Assembly (NCBI GenBank): GCA_035578905.1
Contig: JAQJVL010001217.1
Coordinates: 1-64,000, forward strand
Reading direction: 5' to 3'
DNA: 64,000 nt
Source of the DNA: Stictocephala bisonia
Lineage: Eukaryota; Arthropoda; Insecta; Hemiptera; Membracidae
Shown: positions 61,110 to 64,000 of the stretch, one piece after another
Position numbering within the stretch: position 1 is the first letter of the stretch
Layout: each line of letters starts with the position of its first letter
The notes under the pieces: model-generated
Told to the model about the DNA's origin: nothing
The model's database searches: none
Seen by the model: the letters and a program-made list of their open reading frames with translations, nothing else
Made by a program: the position numbers and the translations under genes

Positions 61110-62640
61110 AATTCCCATGAGCACAGAAGAAGCTACCAAGTACTTCAGCCATACGAACCCTAATCTCAACAGTTAATCTGTAAAGTACTACACCAACATG
61201 AAACTTGAGCTTAACAGGAAAGCTGTGAGATCAAGTAATACACCAAAATTAACCTTGTTATGAACAGGAAAATTGTCAAGACCTACAGCCACAAGAACCC
61301 TATATTGAACAGGGATTCTGTTAAGTGCTACAGCCACACGAACCCTGACGTGAACAAGGAAACCGTCGAGTGTTACAGCTACACGACCCCTGAAGTGAAC
61401 AGGGAAACTGTCAATCGTTACAGCCACACGAATTCTGACGTGAGTACGGAAACTGTCAAGTGCTACAGCCACACGATTCCCGAAGTGAACACGGTAATTG
61501 TCAATTGCTACAGCCAAACGATCCCTGACGTGAACACGGAATCTGTCAAGTGTTGCGACTCGATTCCTGAAGTGAACAGCGAAACTGTTAAGTGTTACAG
61601 CCACACGAACCCTGACGTGAACACGGAAACTGTCAAGTGCTACAGCCACACGAACCCTGACGTGAAGAAGGAAACTGTCAAGTGCTACAGCCACACGAAC
61701 CCTGACGTGAACAAGGAAACCGTCGAGTGTTACAGCTACACGACCCCTGAAGTGAACAGGGAAACTGTCAATCGTTACAGCCACACGAATCCTGACGTGA
61801 ACACGGAAACTGTCAAGTGCTACAGCCACACGAATCCTGACGTGAACACGGAAACTGTCAAGTGCTACAGCAACACGTTCCCTGAAGTACAGATACACGA
61901 TACCTGACGTGAACACGGAAACTGTCAAGTGCTACAGCCACACGAACCCTGACGTGAACACGGAAACTGTCAAGTGCTACAGCAACACGTTCCCTGAAGT
62001 ACAGATACACGATACCTGACGTGAACACGGAAACTGTCAAGTGCTACAGCCACACGAACCCTGACGTGAACAGGGAAACTGTCAAGTGCTACAGCAACAC
62101 GTTCCCTGAAGTACAGATACACGATACCTGAAGTGAACAGGGAAACTGTCAAGTGCTACAGCCACACGTTCCCTGAAGTACAGATACACGATACCTGAAG
62201 TGAACAGGGAAACTGTCAAGTGCTACAGCCACACGAATCCTGACGTGAACACGGAAACTGTCAAGTGCTACAGCAACACGTTCCCTGAAGTACAGATACA
62301 CGATACCTGACGTGAACACGGAAACTGTCAAGTGCTACAGCCACACGAACCCCGAAGTGAACACGGTAATTGTCAATTGCTACAGCCAAACGATCCCTGG
62401 CGTGAACACGGAATCTGTTAAGTGTTGCGACTCGATTCCTGACGTGAACACGGAAACTGTCAAGTGCTACATCCACACGATCCCCTGAAGTGAACAGAGA
62501 AACTGTCATGTCCTACAGCCACACGATACCTGAAGTGACAGGGAAGCTGTAATGTCCTACAGCCACATGATTCCTTGAAGTGACAGGGAAGCTGTCAATT
62601 GTTTCAACCACACGATCCTTAGGCGTACAGGAAAATTTTA
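61110..62640 (+). repeat. 45-bp tandem array with a 112-bp higher-order unit
   Basis: The unit GTGAACACGGAAACTGTCAA, GTGCTACAGCCACACGAACC, CTGAC recurs every 45 bp (GGAAACTGTC at 61625 and 61670). From about 61.87 kb a 112-bp composite (TTCCCTGAAGTACAGATACA, CGATACCTGA plus two monomers minus 8 bp) repeats at 61878, 61990 and 62102. A 67-bp shorter version follows at 62169. The left edge (61110-61260) is strongly diverged. Frames of 215 and 246 codons on opposite strands are due to the 45-bp unit. Confidence 0.93.
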
Positions 62641-63290
62641 AAGTGCATCATCCTTTAAATTAATTTAATATTTGTTTGAACTACAAATTTTAAAATAATA
62701 TATATACTATTCATTTAATTGAAAACAAATAAATAAATAAAGACATAATGACATTTCTTCTTAACTATCAAATTCACACCCCCTGACTATATATGTAAAT
62801 GTATTAAAGACCCAAGGCATTAAGTAGCCTAGAGTTAATCACATGAGACTTTTAAATGTATATCAATTTCAGTCAGGAATTACGAAGGGTGTAAAGGAGC
62901 CGATGAGTATAAGAAATACTTTATAAACGTCATTGCGATTAATTAATTACGGAATCATCGGTGTGAAAGTAACTTAATAAAAACATAAGGCTGATAAAAC
63001 ATAATTTTATTTTGCTGCTATGTGTTTCTAAAATATAAGAACTACGGCAGCTCTAGATTATTAAAACAGTTTAGAGGGTAAAACTGTTAACAACAGGAAG
63101 TGTGAAGATCACTACTAACTTTTTAGTCAGTGGGAGAGATGGGGGAAACATCAATACGAGAAAGAAAGGGTCGGGGATGGCGAGTGGTACAGCTTGGCCC
63201 AAACTTAATATGTCGGTAGATCGGTCTGTCACAGTTACACAGTCGACTCCTCAAACTATTCGTATCTGACATTCTCCACGTTGGGCAATT
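62641..63290. other. AT-rich unique sequence, no gene seen
   Basis: TCAAATTCACACCCCCTGAC near 62768 is a small relative of the MITE arm that follows. Otherwise no feature recognised. Confidence 0.5.
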
Positions 63291-63710
63291 CAGATGTGTT
63301 CAAATTCACACCCCATTAGGGGTACCAATAGCCACATCCAAATTCAAACCCCTGTCAAACCAGTTGATCTCAGTGAGTCAAACGTCCAAATTCACACCCC
63401 CTGGTCAAACAGGAATATTTTTGCAAGTTTTTGGTTTTTCTTGTACCTAACTAAGACAACTAAGTTTCAGGTCTGCATTGCAATCTCAACCTCTCATTAC
63501 AACCAGTCGTGAGAGGCCTTGCAAACAATTCTTTTGCTATTCCAAGCTCCTTTTAAATAGTCTAAATTACACTATACTTACTTAAGAAAATTAAAATACA
63601 TGGTTGCATTTATTACAGCGATCTCAAATCGAACTGGTTTGACAGGTGTGTGAATTTGGATGTGAATGCTGGTACTCTTAATGTGGTGTGAATTTAGATA
63701 CGGCCGGACA
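63291..63710. mobile_element. MITE with about 80-bp inverted repeats
   Basis: The left arm (63291-63373) reads TTCAAATTCACACCCCATTA, GGGGTACCAATAGCCACATC, CAAATTCAAACCCCTGTCAA ACCAGTT. The right arm (63620-63710), read inverted, gives TCTAAATTCACACCACATTA, AGAGTACCAGCATTCACATC, CAAATTCACACACCTGTCAA ACCAGTT. An extra internal piece CCAAATTCACACCCCCTGG lies at about 63390. No transposase. A partial copy lies at 6766-6910. Superfamily unresolved. Confidence 0.75.
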
Positions 63711-63757
63711 ACTCGCCCTTGGGCCTTCCATCCCATACAAAGGGACTAAACATTCAT

Positions 63758-64000
63758 CCCAAAACCCTATTGTCACAACGACCCATAGTTTTTCAAAGCC
63801 TAATTGTCACAACAGCACACAGTTCTTCAAAGCCTTATGATCACAACAGTCACAGTGCATTAAAACCCTATTGTCACAACGACCCATAGTTTCTCAAAGC
63901 CTAATTGTCACAACAGCACACAGTTCTTCACAGCCTTATGATCACAACAGTCACAGTGCCTTAAAACCCTATTGTCACAACGACCCATAGTTTTTCAAAG
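63758..64000 (+). repeat. 101-bp trimeric tandem array, running off the window
   Basis: AAAACCCTATTGTCACAACG recurs at about 63762, 63862 and 63963 (step about 101). Each unit consists of three related 33-34-bp pieces: CCTATTGTCACAACGACCCA with TAGTTTTTCAAAG, CCTAATTGTCACAACAGCAC with ACAGTTCTTCAAAG, and CCTTATGATCACAACAGTCA with CAGTGCATTAAAA. The array continues past the right border. Confidence 0.92.

Noticed and set aside
61188..61928. 246-codon and 215-codon frames on opposite strands
   Set aside because: By-product of the 45-bp unit. They end where the 112-bp composite changes the frame.

Overview
This window is eukaryotic nuclear DNA. It is AT-rich and intron/intergenic-like, most probably from an arthropod (an insect is my best guess). 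The basis is the set of transposon families: an RTE-like LINE, Penelope-like elements with a GIY-YIG segment, a decayed CR1/Jockey-type reverse transcriptase, hAT-like and mariner-like MITEs, and a long-TIR DNA transposon. That transposon carries a large ORF family I recall as multi-copy in arthropod genomes. I found no host protein-coding gene, intact tRNA or rRNA that I can defend. Nearly every long open frame is a by-product of tandem repeats whose unit length is a multiple of three.

Layout. 0.76-1.86 kb: 82-bp tandem array. 2.10-3.71 kb: 107-bp array. 4.8-7 kb: two inverted-repeat (MITE/foldback) elements and one fragment of a third family. 8.57-8.99 kb: an 89-bp repeat that gave rise to a 40-bp deletion derivative. 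10.1-11.8 kb: two diverged copies of an hAT-like MITE. 13.13-15.22 kb: 87-bp array, followed at 15275 by the 5' end of a U2 snRNA sequence. 15.4-30.9 kb: one large minisatellite (unit 46, then 47, then 48 bp) split by a 5.6-kb DNA transposon (17220-22822) with ~0.5-kb terminal inverted repeats. The transposase-like ORF of that element is broken and itself carries a nested RTE-like LINE (19676-21311). 30.89-31.7 kb: 98-bp array. 33.25-33.70 kb: mariner-like MITE. 34.9-35.6 kb: inverted repeat around a Penelope-like RT remnant. 37.25-37.7 kb: 122-bp array. 37.96-43.1 kb: very homogeneous 66-bp satellite. 43.3-46.97 kb: 36-bp array. 48.4-49.4 kb: two Penelope-like fragments in inverted orientation. 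50.2-52.3 kb and 56.39-60.87 kb: two arrays of one 59/60-bp family. 54.9-55.5 kb: decayed LINE RT, next to a pure 190-bp (GT)n. 61.1-62.6 kb: 45-bp array. 63.3-63.7 kb: MITE. 63.76 kb to the end: 101-bp trimeric array.

By my tally about half of the window is tandem repeat, from more than a dozen unrelated or distantly related families. Several show higher-order periods (792 bp, 360 bp, about 2,688 bp, 1,888 bp, 609 bp) and decayed edges. This is the signature expected of unequal crossing-over and segmental amplification, as in pericentromeric, subtelomeric or intercalary heterochromatin. The most informative biology is the nested series satellite > DNA transposon > RTE-like LINE, the inverted Penelope pair with hammerhead-ribozyme-like cores, and the higher-order satellite organisation.
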